A DNA stretch of 64,000 nucleotides from Hyparrhenia diplandra (Eukaryota; Streptophyta; Magnoliopsida; Poales; Poaceae), in contig JADLZK010005874.1 of assembly GCA_015847255.1 (NCBI GenBank), positions 124,001 to 188,000 on the forward strand. Reading direction: 5' to 3'. Shown here in pieces: positions 34,601-44,956 of the stretch; positions within the stretch are counted from its first letter, which is position 1; the number at the start of each line of letters is the position of its first letter. The translations under genes were made by a program, and so were the position numbers. The notes below the pieces were generated by a model, which saw only the letters and a list, made by a program, of their open reading frames with translations, was not told the DNA's origin and did no database searches.

Positions 34601-34760
34601 GTGCCAGGAAGTGGAAAACCTAACGAAACACCCAAAAATAACTAACAAAAGGCCATGCAGCTCACCTAAATTTTTTCTAGAGCCATAGACCTAACTTTGA
34701 AAAAAAAAAGGTCATAAAGATTTACGCTGTTTTCTTGAAGGCCATAGAGAGAATTGTCCC
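31620..34760. mobile_element. MULE (Mutator-like) element with long TIRs and 9-bp target duplication
   Basis: Begins GGGACAATTATCTCTATG, ends in the inverse of GGGACAATTCTCTCTATG, and is flanked by identical TTATAGAAG 9-mers (31,611-31,619; 34,761-34,769). The arms pair over about 140 bp. A second inverted pair lies inside (about 32,385-32,510 versus 34,455-34,600). In the right arm the two segments adjoin; in the left arm about 570 bp of GC-rich DNA separates them. GC-rich segments at 31,900-32,290 and 33,850-34,440 may be captured gene fragments, but no protein was recognised. No transposase. Confidence 0.85.
32515..33762. mobile_element. Solo LTR nested in the MULE
   Basis: TGTAGGATCATTTGGGC at the left and GATTGCACTTACA at the right (TG...CA) are flanked by identical CTAAG 5-mers (32,510-32,514; 33,763-33,767). 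The length of 1,248 bp without gag-pol suggests a solo LTR. It carries repeats of GCGGCACCGCCGC at 32,600-32,640 and 33,350-33,425. Confidence 0.75.
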
Positions 34761-34937
34761 TTATAGAAGCATGCACAGTTGAGAGTAGTATTAAACACTC
34801 ATTAACTACTTCACAGAAGATTCAATAGTCTTTGTCCAAAAATTTTCATAACACCAGGATTACTGTCTATCTTCTAATACTAAATCAGGAGGTACAAAAT
34901 TTTCCTTATAGTGGAGAACACATTCTTCATTCTCCAA

Positions 34938-37839
34938 TCAAAAGGCCGACCCACCTCCCTTTGTTTTCCCTGACAACACATCCTTCGCCTCGTTAATCTT
35001 TGAAGCAAGGTAATGACTTCCACCTGCATCTGGATGGTTGGCGACCATGACCCTCTTGTGCGCCTCTTTTACCTTCTCTGCATTGGCAGTTTCCTGGAAA
35101 CATCAACAAAAAAACAGGTCGCTTAATGGAGGCAGAGGACACCACCAAATGATAAGCTAAGCATGAAAAATTATTGAATCACAAGGCATGACAAACAGAT
35201 GCAATTTTGAAGATTTAGTTCGAATTTGGCACAAAGGGGAGCTAATTGAACATCTGAAATCTTTCATGCATATTTGACAAAAGGGTATATAATTTATTTT
35301 TGCAAGATGAACAAGAAAAAGTATTGCAAGGAGAGACTGAATTTGCCAGGGATTATTGACTCAGAGCTACATTTAATTAGGAATGGGAACTTATGGAATA
35401 ACAATGTAGTTAATCTAAAGCTATGTATTCCCAACACTATACACTTGTTTGCATTGAAACCGATGACAAGAGGGGCAGGTCTACTATTTGATAATCAGAC
35501 AATTACCTTACACGAATGTCCAATCTTGGATCTGTGTTATCTGATCTCTAAAATGTGATAATCCGGCGAAAAAGAGGAGCAGGTCCACTATTCGATACTC
35601 AGACAATTACCTGGTACAACATGAATGTCCAATCTTGGATCTATTTGATTTCTAACTTGTGACTAGGGGACTAAGGGTGGCAACTGAAGTGATATAGGGG
35701 CGTTACATATATTTTTCCATCCTAGTGTACCTGTGGGGTCATAAGATTTATGTGATTTGGTCTCTAAAATGTCTTATTTGCATATGGCGTTAGATTAAGA
35801 GTTAGGAGAAAAACCTTAACCTCAGATATACTCTCTAAAATACCACTGAGGTGCTACCTGTCCTGTCTCACTCTGTAAGTTTGTTCCGTCACTTTACTCC
35901 TGCTCCTCTCGTCATACAGCACTCCCTCCATTCCAAATTATAAGATGTTTTGGCTTGATATACATTGTTAAAGCAATGTATCTAAAAAGCCAAAATGCCT
36001 TATAATTTGAAACAGAGGGAGTAATTATTAATGCTGCAGTGGTTGATCAAGCCCTCTACTCCATTACATATTTTAAGTGGCTGAATCTAGCACGTCAATT
36101 CATAGCCTTCAAATTATAGCTGTTGCATTTGTTTTAATAAAGCCCTGCTACAGGAGTGAAATTCCCTATGCCATTTTTGTAGCTTGTCTAGTTGGAAATG
36201 GTTGAAGCACACCAAACAACTGAAACATATTTTTTTTATGCGTGCAAAGGTAACTTGCATCTAAAGATTCCGTGTACTGTGGTTTAGAGCGTATCAAGAT
36301 ATATTCCCACATTTATAATATATGCAGTCTTAGTTAAACTTACACCGAGTATTTATGTCAAATGACCTATTACGTGCATTTTACCCAGGATTTGGGCAAC
36401 AAGTCAGAGATAGCAGATAGCAATATGGCAGACTGGTTCCAGGAAAGATCCTTGTGTTTATTTTCCTTTTACACATCCCTTGCTAGTTCTAAACCCCAAA
36501 CAATTAGCTGCAGCCAGCTTAACATGATTCAAAAGAAACTATATAATTGAGCATTCATAGGCAAAATACCAATTACGGGAGTTCTATGTAAACAGAAACA
36601 TAAACAATGATCAACTATGGTACAAATATTATGTATACCTGACACCAAGGATTAATGCAGCTTCCCTTCGATTCATCGTAGGTTGAAAGCCACCTTCATA
36701 GAATTTGCGCATCCTTGGAACAATTGGCCTTGCCTTATAAGCTTGCCAAGCTTGGATGCTATATCTACCAGCAAGAGCAGTCGCTGCAACTGCAAGTCCT
36801 GCTATAAGTGGCGTAGCCTGTAGAAATTAATACCAATAAATTCCAATATCTACAACTTTGTCTTATTACATATCCAAGCCTTTTTTAGAAATATCACACA
36901 GCGAATGAACTGAAGCACATATCAACCAAAAATCGGTAGAAAGATAAGCATGCAAAAACCTTTCTTTAGCCTGTAAGCAATTGAAATTCTGAGAGTTTTA
37001 CTTGCTTGATCCCATTATTAGTACAACTGTCCAGCAGACAGCACATAGGGGTTACCAAATACTTAGTCCAAAATACAAAGTATGTGCAAACTATTATTTT
37101 CCTCTTCAGTTCTATCCTTATTGACTCAAGATAACCAAACCTTCATGCAATATGTTGTTACTATGCTCATGATCAAAATAACGGTCTGTGACTCTAAGCA
37201 TTAAACACTATGTAATTATTACATAAAAATGACACAACGAGATTCCTGTATTAAAAACTTATCAAAAGTAAAAAAATCTGCAGAGCATCCAAAAATGAGC
37301 ACAAATTGTGTGAAACCACACAAACTTGTGGACACAGACACAGTTCCAATCTTTAATTAAACAATGTTGCCCTACCATATGTCAAACACTATTTCAACTC
37401 CTTATATACTAAAAAAAGCATGGACATTTCGAGTCTAACAGGCCACGAAATCCCAGAGATGCCTTATTCCTTACTCCTCCAAAGGATGGAACACTATTCC
37501 ATCATAATTTCACGAAATCCTATCGTATACAGCCACAAACGACCTATACGGAGAGGATTAGAGTAGAGCATCATGCTGGAGTTCTCTAGCGACACTACTG
37601 CCATACATCATCTCTGTGATTCCAAGAAACATTTAGAGGTCTCAACTGAAGAACCGGTCGGGTGGGAGGGGCACCGTACTCCTCGCCGTTGGTCGCGTAA
37701 AACCCATTAGCTATACGCCTATACTGGGAGGAACATGCGGGCAAGGTGGTCGGCAGAGGAACAAAAGAAACAGACAGGGGAAAAGAGGGGCGCGAGGAAT
37801 ACAACCGAGAGGAAGAGCGTGTAGAGTACAGCGTACCAT
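34938..37839 (-). CDS. PAM18 (TIM14): PAM18/TIM14: J-domain subunit of the mitochondrial import motor
   Basis: Three exons on the minus strand: exon 1 contributes only the ATG (37,837-37,839), exon 2 is 36,639-36,817 and exon 3 is 34,938-35,093. The product starts M-ATPLIAGLAVAATALAGRYS, one N-terminal membrane helix (residues about 4-22), then RMRKFYEGGFQPTMNRREAA. The short J domain contains the HPD motif (VANHPDAGGSHYLASKINEA) and the protein ends GKTKGGGSAF, 112 residues as in other plants. It stimulates mtHsp70 at the TIM23 channel in the inner membrane. At the exon 2/3 junction (GTCAG|GTATAC ... TTCCAG|GAAACT) the coding total is 338 nt, one base short of a multiple of three. Either a base is missing from the sequence or this copy is broken. 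It shares a promoter region with CNR8. Confidence 0.88.
35922..36021. mobile_element. Small Stowaway-like MITE in PAM18 intron 2
   Basis: A 100-bp foldback, CTCCCTCCATTCCAAATTAT to ATAATTTGAAACAGAGGGAG, with TA on the right and CA on the left (one TA mutated). Confidence 0.75.
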
Positions 37840-38447
37840 CTCAATCACCGACTAATCCGGCGGGCGAAGTGGGTACAAATGCGACGAGCTAATGGATAAT
37901 AGCTAGAGGCGCTGGAGCTAGGGTTCCGGTGATCGCCGGGACGAAGAAGAAATCGGCGTGACGGCGAGGGAGGGAGGAGTATGAACGCTTCGAAGGACCT
38001 GTGGAAGGGAGACTGGATGGAGAGAACCCTAGTTGGGCTGGGCCTCCTGTCAAAGAGGGCCAGTCCTCTCCCACAAAAACGCAAATGCCACGGGCCCATT
38101 AGCCCAGCTGCACAACCGCCGTCCGCCATCAAGGCAAATCGCTAGAACTAAAAGCCGCTTTCCTTAAAAGAAGACGGATTCAAAACAGAGACCTTCCCCA
38201 TCTCGTCGTCGTCGTCGTCGTCGTCTCTCTCTCTTAGCAGCGAAGGAAGAAGAAGGCGACGCGATCATCCGTCATCGACGTCATCTCCACCCTCCCACGC
38301 GCTTCCTCCGCCCTATTTTAGGCTGCTCGCCACGCCACCGGCCACCGACACCCCACCTCACCAAGCTCCCTTTGTCTTCCCTCCCTTGCCTCGCGTTAGG
38401 TAGCTTGCTTCCGATCCGAGCCCCCGCATCTCCCTCCGGTTCTCGCC
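37840..38447. promoter_or_regulatory. Bidirectional promoter region PAM18 / CNR8 with telo-box and site II motifs
   Basis: The 608 bp between the two divergent start codons contain AACCCTAG (about 38,025) and its inverse CTAGGGTT (about 37,917). They also contain TGGGCTGGGCC (38,034-38,043) and GGGCCCATTAGCCCA (38,092-38,106). Telo-boxes next to site II (TGGGCC/T) are known in promoters of plant ribosomal and mitochondrial-protein genes, which fits PAM18. A (CGT)n then (CT)n microsatellite at about 38,203-38,233 lies in the CNR8 5' leader. Confidence 0.5.
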
Positions 38448-40989
38448 ATGGGCGCCGCCGCCAACAACTACGAGGAGGAGTCGAGCCCCCTCATCCCAGC
38501 TGCCTCCGCCAACCCCGCGGACGAGAAGCCCCCACAGGCTCCGGCTCCGGCGCCGGAGGCCGCCGCCAAGTGCTATGCCGACGGGGTCCCGGTGGTGATG
38601 GGCGAGCCCGTGTCGGCCCACGCCTTCGGCGGCCTCCCGCGGGAGAGCTGGAACTCCGGGGTCCTCTCCTGCCTCGGCCGCAACGACGAGTTCTGCAGCA
38701 GCGACGTCGAAGTGTACGTGCCCCTTCTCTGTCCTCTGAATCGGATTACGCTTTGTTCGAGTCGTGCGTTATCTTTGGGGTAGAGATGTGCGTGGTTTTG
38801 CGTTTGGGGATCTCCAGGAGGAATAGGTGGTTGTATTACCACGATTGTGAGCTCGAATTAATGGAAATGGCTAGATTGTTGTAAGATTTTTCGATAGTTG
38901 ACACACAATGATAGGCTGTAGGTGTTAGATTTGATGTGCGACTGAGGATTGTTAGAATTTCTGGTCAACCTGTCTGAATTTTTGGCCTGATTTCGTAGCT
39001 GAATTGAAGTTAGGATGCTGTGGTAATGTATTTAATGGAAGAGCTCGTAATCGAATTAGATTGCTACGAATTCCTTGTCAATTTGAAGTGTATCGCTTAT
39101 CAATCCCAAGTATGGAATCATGGCACAACAAGGCCTGATAGTATGAATTTGCATACATATAATTTCCATGATAATAGACAGATCTGAAGCCTTTTCTGGT
39201 TGACATTATCCTTTCTAGCTGGCAAATTGTTTCCTGGAAAGGTGCTATGATTACTAGACTTATCTTTCTAGCTGGCAAATTGTTTGCTGGAAAGGTGCTA
39301 TGATTATTAGACTCTGATTCATTTTGGCATTACCTCTTGCTTTAGGAACTTGTAAAAAAACTGCATGATGATATCTCTAACCTTAAATTCATCATCATAA
39401 AGGTAATAGTTCAAAACCGGTCTAGACAAATTTCACATCTGAACTCTAATTATTGACTTGTTCAGGGGTGAGCCGAACTTTGTACAGAGCTATCATATTT
39501 AACATTTGCAATTATGGGATGGACTAAATTTTATACTTAGACACTGATGCCTTAAATTGCTTGTGCGATTAAAGGACGAGCTAAAATTTTCTCTTGAAAG
39601 TGCTGTTCTAACCAGCCAACAACAGCTTGTTCGCTCCTCAAAAAAGTTGATGTAATGGTTGATTGATTGTGACTGCTTGTTTGATCCATGTCGAAGAATT
39701 GACAGTTTCCCTTCATGTACCTACCATTTAGTTTTTTTACTTTGTTTCTTCTAGCTCTGTTTCATACTCTAGGGCCAGAATCTTGCTGTATATTTGGTGA
39801 ATAACATTCATGTCTGTATGTGGACTATTCCCTGAAGGTTATCCACTAAATTGTTCACTTTCAGATTTAGGTACCATGTCTTACTAAATGTTGTGCCCTG
39901 ATACCATGAATTAGCTGAGATCCAACACCCGTTCATTGATCGCAATTGTACTTTTATACGTGCAACAAAATATGATGCTCATGATCTGCTCCATAAAAGG
40001 CTAAAAGTGCATTATCTGGGAATAGGAAGGAGCAGGTGTCTTTGTTAACCATAGCATTATTACAGATAGTTGCCGTGAATCAATAATTTCTGACCTTTTC
40101 ACTGAAATTATCAGTTGAACCTTATATTTGTTTATAGTATACTCACTTCACAAAGTGGCAGCCTGCGAAATTCTGGGAGTGTGGATTATGCTTTTTCCTT
40201 GTACTTCCAATTTCACAGAGGATATTTGAATTACTTCTTTTTGTTAATTTGGGTGTTGAACCAAGAGCTAATAATTACATATTATTTGTATGTATCAGGT
40301 CTTCTTGGAACCGTAGCACCATGTGTGCTCTATGGTAGTAACGTTGAGAGGCTTGCTGCTGGACAAGGCACATTTGCAAGCAGTTGCTTGCCTTACACTG
40401 GCCTGTATATGCTTGGGAACTCTCTCTTTGGGTGGAACTGCCTTGCCCCATGGTTCTCTCATCCCACTCGTACTGCTATTCGACGACGCTACAATCTTGA
40501 GGCAAGTACTTCTGCCTGCCCAGCTTCTGATACGATTTTCCATTCGTCAGTGTGTGTATCAATCTCTATTTGAAATTTGTTTGTCGTTGTACTTGAATTG
40601 AAACTAGCATGTTGTGCAATAGTTTATGTCCATCTTGAGTTTATATGGATTTTCAACCTCTATCTCTGTTTGTATTTAGGACTTACTCTAGCTATGTCTA
40701 AGTAATATTATTATTGACACGGTTCTTTGAATCCTTCTCTGTTCAGGGTAGCTTTGAGGCTTTCACCAGGCAATGTGGGTGCTGCGGCAGTCTAGTCGAG
40801 GACGAAGAGAGGCGCGAGCACCTGGAGGCTGTCTGCGACCTTGCAACCCACTACCTCTGCCACCCTTGCGCCCTCTGCCAGGAGGGACGTGAGCTGCGCC
40901 GCAGGGTTCCCCACCCTGGATTCAACAATGGGCACTCCGTCTTTGTCATGATGCCTCCCATGGAGCAGTCCATGGGGCGTGGCATGTGA
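38448..40989 (+). CDS. CNR8: Cell number regulator 8-type PLAC8 protein, three exons
   Basis: Exon 1 is 38,448-38,713 (MGAAANNYEEESSPLIPAAS ... NDEFCSSDVEV), exon 2 40,299-40,501 (LLGTVAPCVLYGSNVERLAA ... RRRYNLE) and exon 3 40,747-40,989 (GSFEAFTRQCGCCGSLVEDE ... MEQSMGRGM). The PLAC8 domain shows the Cys-rich motif C-LLGTVAP-C, a hydrophobic stretch and the QEGRELRRRVPH tail. Length about 237 residues, like grass CNR8. The family sits in the plasma membrane and is linked to organ cell number and ion transport. Two splice oddities: intron 2 begins GAG|GCAAGT, a GC-AG intron; and at junction 1 (GAAGT|GTACGT ... CAG|GTCTTC) the frame is two bases short, as if one GT of a gtgtgt run were missing. 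Confidence 0.88.
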
Positions 40990-42035
40990 GCTATCCCAGC
41001 TAGCCCTACCATAGTTCGAGCTGTGTGTCCTGTGTTTCCCCGTCTGCTGCTGTTCGTTGTCTTTTGATGTGTCGTTTGTTTGTCCGTAAATATGAGTTTG
41101 TGATGTGAGAACGTGTTGGGAACTTTGGATTGTGGCAAATGGGTCTGTTTGCTCCTTATCTGTCGTTTGGATTCAGAACTATACATTGTATCTCCTCTAT
41201 CACTGTCACTGTGTTTGTTCGTGGTCCTCGATGGGCCTGTTAATGTGAAGTCCATTCCATCGTACCTCGATTCTTATTCTAATCTTTTCCCCTCCAAAAG
41301 ACAACGAACAGCAGCAGACGGAAGCTCTTGTCGAGGTTGAGACTTGGGAGGGACGAGAAAGTAGGTACCTCTTTAAGCTCGAAACACCTGGAACAAGAGC
41401 TGAAAATGGTTGCAACACCAGATGGAGAGCAAAAAATGGTTGGTGACTTGCAACCAGATGGAAACAGAGAGATGGTAGATTTAATAGTTATTTCAACCAA
41501 ATAATTCAACTTTCTCACAGCATATAACTCACCATAGTTTCTGCATAACTCTCATAGCTGACAGCATTATTTCCACGCACAGTTCATCACAACTGAACAA
41601 AACAGTCCCTGACTGGACTCTGTTTGCAAAGGGCGAGTTTGGTACAGATTCCAAAACTGCTTCCGAAGTTATTTTTTGCAACACAGAACTTTCACCCAAA
41701 ATATCGATATCACGTAAACGTGACAAAAGCAACCAAATAAAGAAAACGCAGCTACCTCACAACATTAGAACAGCTGCAGTGCACATTCATTCGGATACGA
41801 CCACGATGTACAAGCAAGCACGTATAGTACTTGCAGCATCGATCGACGTCATGTCCCAGTATTATTCATATACTAATATATATAGCTCACTCGCATTCTA
41901 CTAGAGCCAGCGAGATCGAGCAAAGCACACCCATGACGACTGGCGGCTCGGAGATCATCGAGCCAGTGGTTACAGGGTGATTCACGACGTATATATGGTT
42001 GGCAAGTGACGACGTCGCTGTGCTATTACGGTCGT
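40990..42035. other. CNR8 3' region, then 3' flank of peptide gene A
   Basis: About 40,990-41,260 is the likely CNR8 3' UTR. From about 41,690 the DNA is homologous to 55,670-56,050 and to 61,775-62,660, including a conserved donor-like GAG|GTAACTGCG (minus strand; GTAGCTGCG here) that might mark a 3' UTR intron of the peptide genes. No further gene. Confidence 0.4.
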
Positions 42036-42311
42036 CTACGGGGAGTCGCCGGACGCCGGGGCAGCAGCGTCGCCGACGACGACGTCGACGCAGCAGTTCT
42101 TAAACGGATAGCAGCATGGGCATCCTTCAGGAGGGCACACGCCGAAGGCAGACGCCGCCGCCGCGTGTGGCAGAGCCGCTGGGAGGACGCTGGCTTCTCT
42201 CAGCAGAGCTCGTGGCACGGCCGCAGCGCCGGCGCTCACCTGGACGCCACCGCCGGAGATGAGGACCACGCACACGAGAGCAATGACTAGCAGTTTGGTG
42301 GAGACCTGCAT
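42036..42311 (-). CDS. Secreted Cys-rich peptide precursor, copy A
   Basis: 91 codons. Hydrophobic signal peptide MQVSTKLLVIALVCVVLISG, a variable-looking pro-region rich in Ala (AVPRALLREASVLPAALPHA), then a compact Cys cluster, C-x4-C-x-C-C-x5-C-C (GVCPPEGCPCCYPFKNCC), and an acidic tail ending GDSP. I chose the second Met; an in-frame upstream Met 13 codons earlier would put a polar stretch before the signal. The TATA box (TATAAAA, 42,397-42,403) is conserved in all three copies. A role as a secreted, processed peptide is inferred from architecture; I do not know the family. Confidence 0.7.
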   Translation of the reverse strand: MQVSTKLLVIALVCVVLISGGGVQVSAGAAAVPRALLREASVLPAALPHAAAASAFGVCPPEGCPCCYPFKNCCVDVVVGDAAAPASGDSP

Positions 42312-42396
42312 GCTGATGCTTGTTTTGTTTTCCTGGTCAGTTCTCTGCAAAAGATGGTCTGTGCTTTCTACCTAGCTAGCTACATGATGCCTGCCT

Positions 42397-42403
42397 TTTA
42401 TAG
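42397..42403 (-). promoter_or_regulatory. TATA box of peptide gene A
   Basis: TATAAAAGGCAGGCATCATG on the minus strand, 86 bp before the ATG. The block from TATA to ATG is conserved at 56,337-56,428 and 62,948-63,034. Confidence 0.65.
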
Positions 42404-42711
42404 ACAAATGTATATATATATATATATATGCTGACGAATGCTCTGATGATTCCTATACCGGTTATAGATTATGACGGGAGGCTTTTTTGATCGAGATTCA
42501 AGAAATCACTTGGAACTTGCTTCGTAAGTGCAGACCTAGTTGGGGGCAACGCACGGCGGGCGTCCCAAGATGCTGACGTACTGTGCTATGCTCCAAACCG
42601 GCACTGCCACACATGGCGATGAAACAATACGCGAGCTTGGATTCCTCTAGGAATTTCCTAGATGATGGGAGTCGTCACCTTTGCTCACTCCTGCACGATC
42701 AGGCCGGTCAG

Positions 42712-42942
42712 GTCGTTTCAAGTTATAGTTCGTTTGACTTTTTTACTTCAAGATAGGCCACTCGCTTTATTCAGAAATTTGTACAAAATGTCGTTTCTTT
42801 TGTTGTGGCTTGCTTTATTAACAAAAGTTCTTTAAGAGTGACTTATATAGGACTATGTTTGTACCATTTTTTTAAATAAGACGAGTGGTTAAATTTAAAG
42901 TCAAAAAAAAATCAAACAAACTATAATTTAAAACCGATGGAG
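42712..42942. mobile_element. Old Stowaway-like MITE shared by tandem copies
   Basis: caagttatagttcgtttgac is matched in inverse by caaactataatttaaaacc before GATGGAG-TA. The same MITE occurs in the next tandem unit (58,449 to about 60,388, itself interrupted), so it predates the duplication. Confidence 0.6.
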
Positions 42943-43663
42943 TAGAAGAATCAAATATTGAATACACGGTTTGTGATATTAGTGTCCGATGACTGATTTA
43001 GGTAGCGTCGGGGCATGACCGCTCGCACCCTCCTACTGATACGATGCTCGACGAATGAGGAAGCGCCTAAGTCAATGAAAAAAGTTGTAGCTATAAAAAA
43101 TTGGAAGAAAATGCCAAAGGGCTAGGGTATTCATGAATAATGGACTAAATCCCTCCTAACACATAACATGTTGCTCTAATATTTTGCAGTAACGCCTCTA
43201 ACGTACTTTCCATTAGTGTTTGGTTTAGTCTCTGTCTTTTAAAATGTTCTTTTTTTACTTTCTCAATGCATTTGTCCTCTCATTAGTATTTCAAGGACAA
43301 CTTAAGGCAAAGTGCTCCATCTCATCTCACTTGAAACACTTGATGTGAACAAGTTCTCCTTTTCTCTTCTTTCTTGCTCTCATGTCTTCGCATGTTGTTG
43401 TCTCATTGAATGCCTTCTGTTGTGCCTCATTTGACTATTTCTCTTTTCTTGGAATGAAATCCAAGTCCATTTTTAATATCAAGGTTCAACCACCCATAAT
43501 CATAGATTCATAAAATATGATCAACATCCCTAGTGTTGGAGAATAGTGTTAGAGAGTAATTCTAGGCATGAGGCTTGCTATACTTAGCTCCCTCTCTGCC
43601 TATATGTAAACACCCTCTATGCCGTTCAATGCATTGAGTATTCCCCTAATTACATTACTTTCA

Positions 43664-44286
43664 TGGTATCTAGAGAAGGCACGATCCTGCCTTTCTGCTT
43701 CCGCTAGCCGCCGTCGCCGATCCCCACGATCGGCCGGCCTACCCCCGCCGTCGCTGAGTGCCCATCACTCGCCCGGCCATCTGGCGTGCACCAGCGCCGT
43801 CACGCAGCCGCCGCCGCGGGGCTCGCTTCGCCCGGCTCCACCCGTGTCCGCGGCGTGCCTCCGACCCGACATCGCGCTGCACCGCGACGCCTTCCTCGCC
43901 CGCCGGACCTTCGTCGCGCGGCTCAACCCGGTCCCGTCCTCGCCGCGCAGCACCTCCGATCGCGCGGCCCGCTCCGATCGTCACGGCCTGCGGCGTGAGG
44001 ATCAGGCGTGCGGATCAGGTCCGCGTTCGAGCAGCCCGGCGTGACGCCCTCGTCCGAGCGGCCCGCCTCGCCTCGTGTCTTCAGCGCGCGGATCAGGTCC
44101 GCCTTCATTTCGTCCCGCGTCTTCTTCGCCGCCGATCGCGCGGGCGCCGACGTACGCCGGGTGATCGATCCGCGCCCCTTCGGTGTATGCGCCGGGTGAT
44201 CTACGTTCGATCCGCGTCCCGCTCGCGTGGATGTCCCGTCCGCTCGCGTGTACGCCGGGTGATCTACGTTCGATCCGCGTCGCGTG
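43664..44286 (+). other. 5' leader of the outer copia element with GC-rich direct repeats
   Basis: Contains a motif cgccgggtgatctacgttcg repeated at about 44,190 and 44,252 and related cgctcgcgtg units that continue beyond the inner element at 50,213-50,250. A run of A at 50,287-50,319 lies just before gag. The inner element inserted into this repeat tract. Confidence 0.6.
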
Positions 44287-44956
44287 TGTTGCAATCTATA
44301 TGATGTCGTGGATCCCCTGATCCAAACTCCCTTCCCAATATAGCAGATTAGGCGTGTAGAAGATGTTGACAACCGTCTCCCTTTCCCGAGCCCAACAATA
44401 GCATGCGCGTGAGACAGGAAACGTGGATGGAACCGATCTCTTCTTCATTCATTAGATGGTACAGGTTCCTATATATAGTATCTGCCCTTCAGGGGTATAT
44501 TTGGTATGAACCCATAATTAGGGTATATCCTAGGGATATCTTATATATCCTAGGAATATCTTAACACTCCCCTTGGGCGAATACCACGACTAGCACATGT
44601 CTCATTAAAAACTCCTCAAAAAACCCCACGTGGGGAAAAAAAGGAGAAAAGAGTACATTGCTGCCGCAAATGCATTACACTTGTTGCCTCATCAAAAACC
44701 TTAAGCGAGAAACTTCAGAAAACTCACGAAAAGGAAAAGAGTACAACGACCGTCTTCTAGACATAATATAATCTTCGGGATTATATGGTTAAGGATCTTC
44801 AAGTCCGAAACTCATGCGTCTAGGGCGCTCTCCCCCTGAACATCGCAAGTCCTTTAAAAATCTCATACCAATTGCCTTAACAAATTTTCTAAATATAGTA
44901 GTAGGCAAAGATTTTGTAAACATGTCTCGCGAAATTATCACATGACCTTACTTGCA

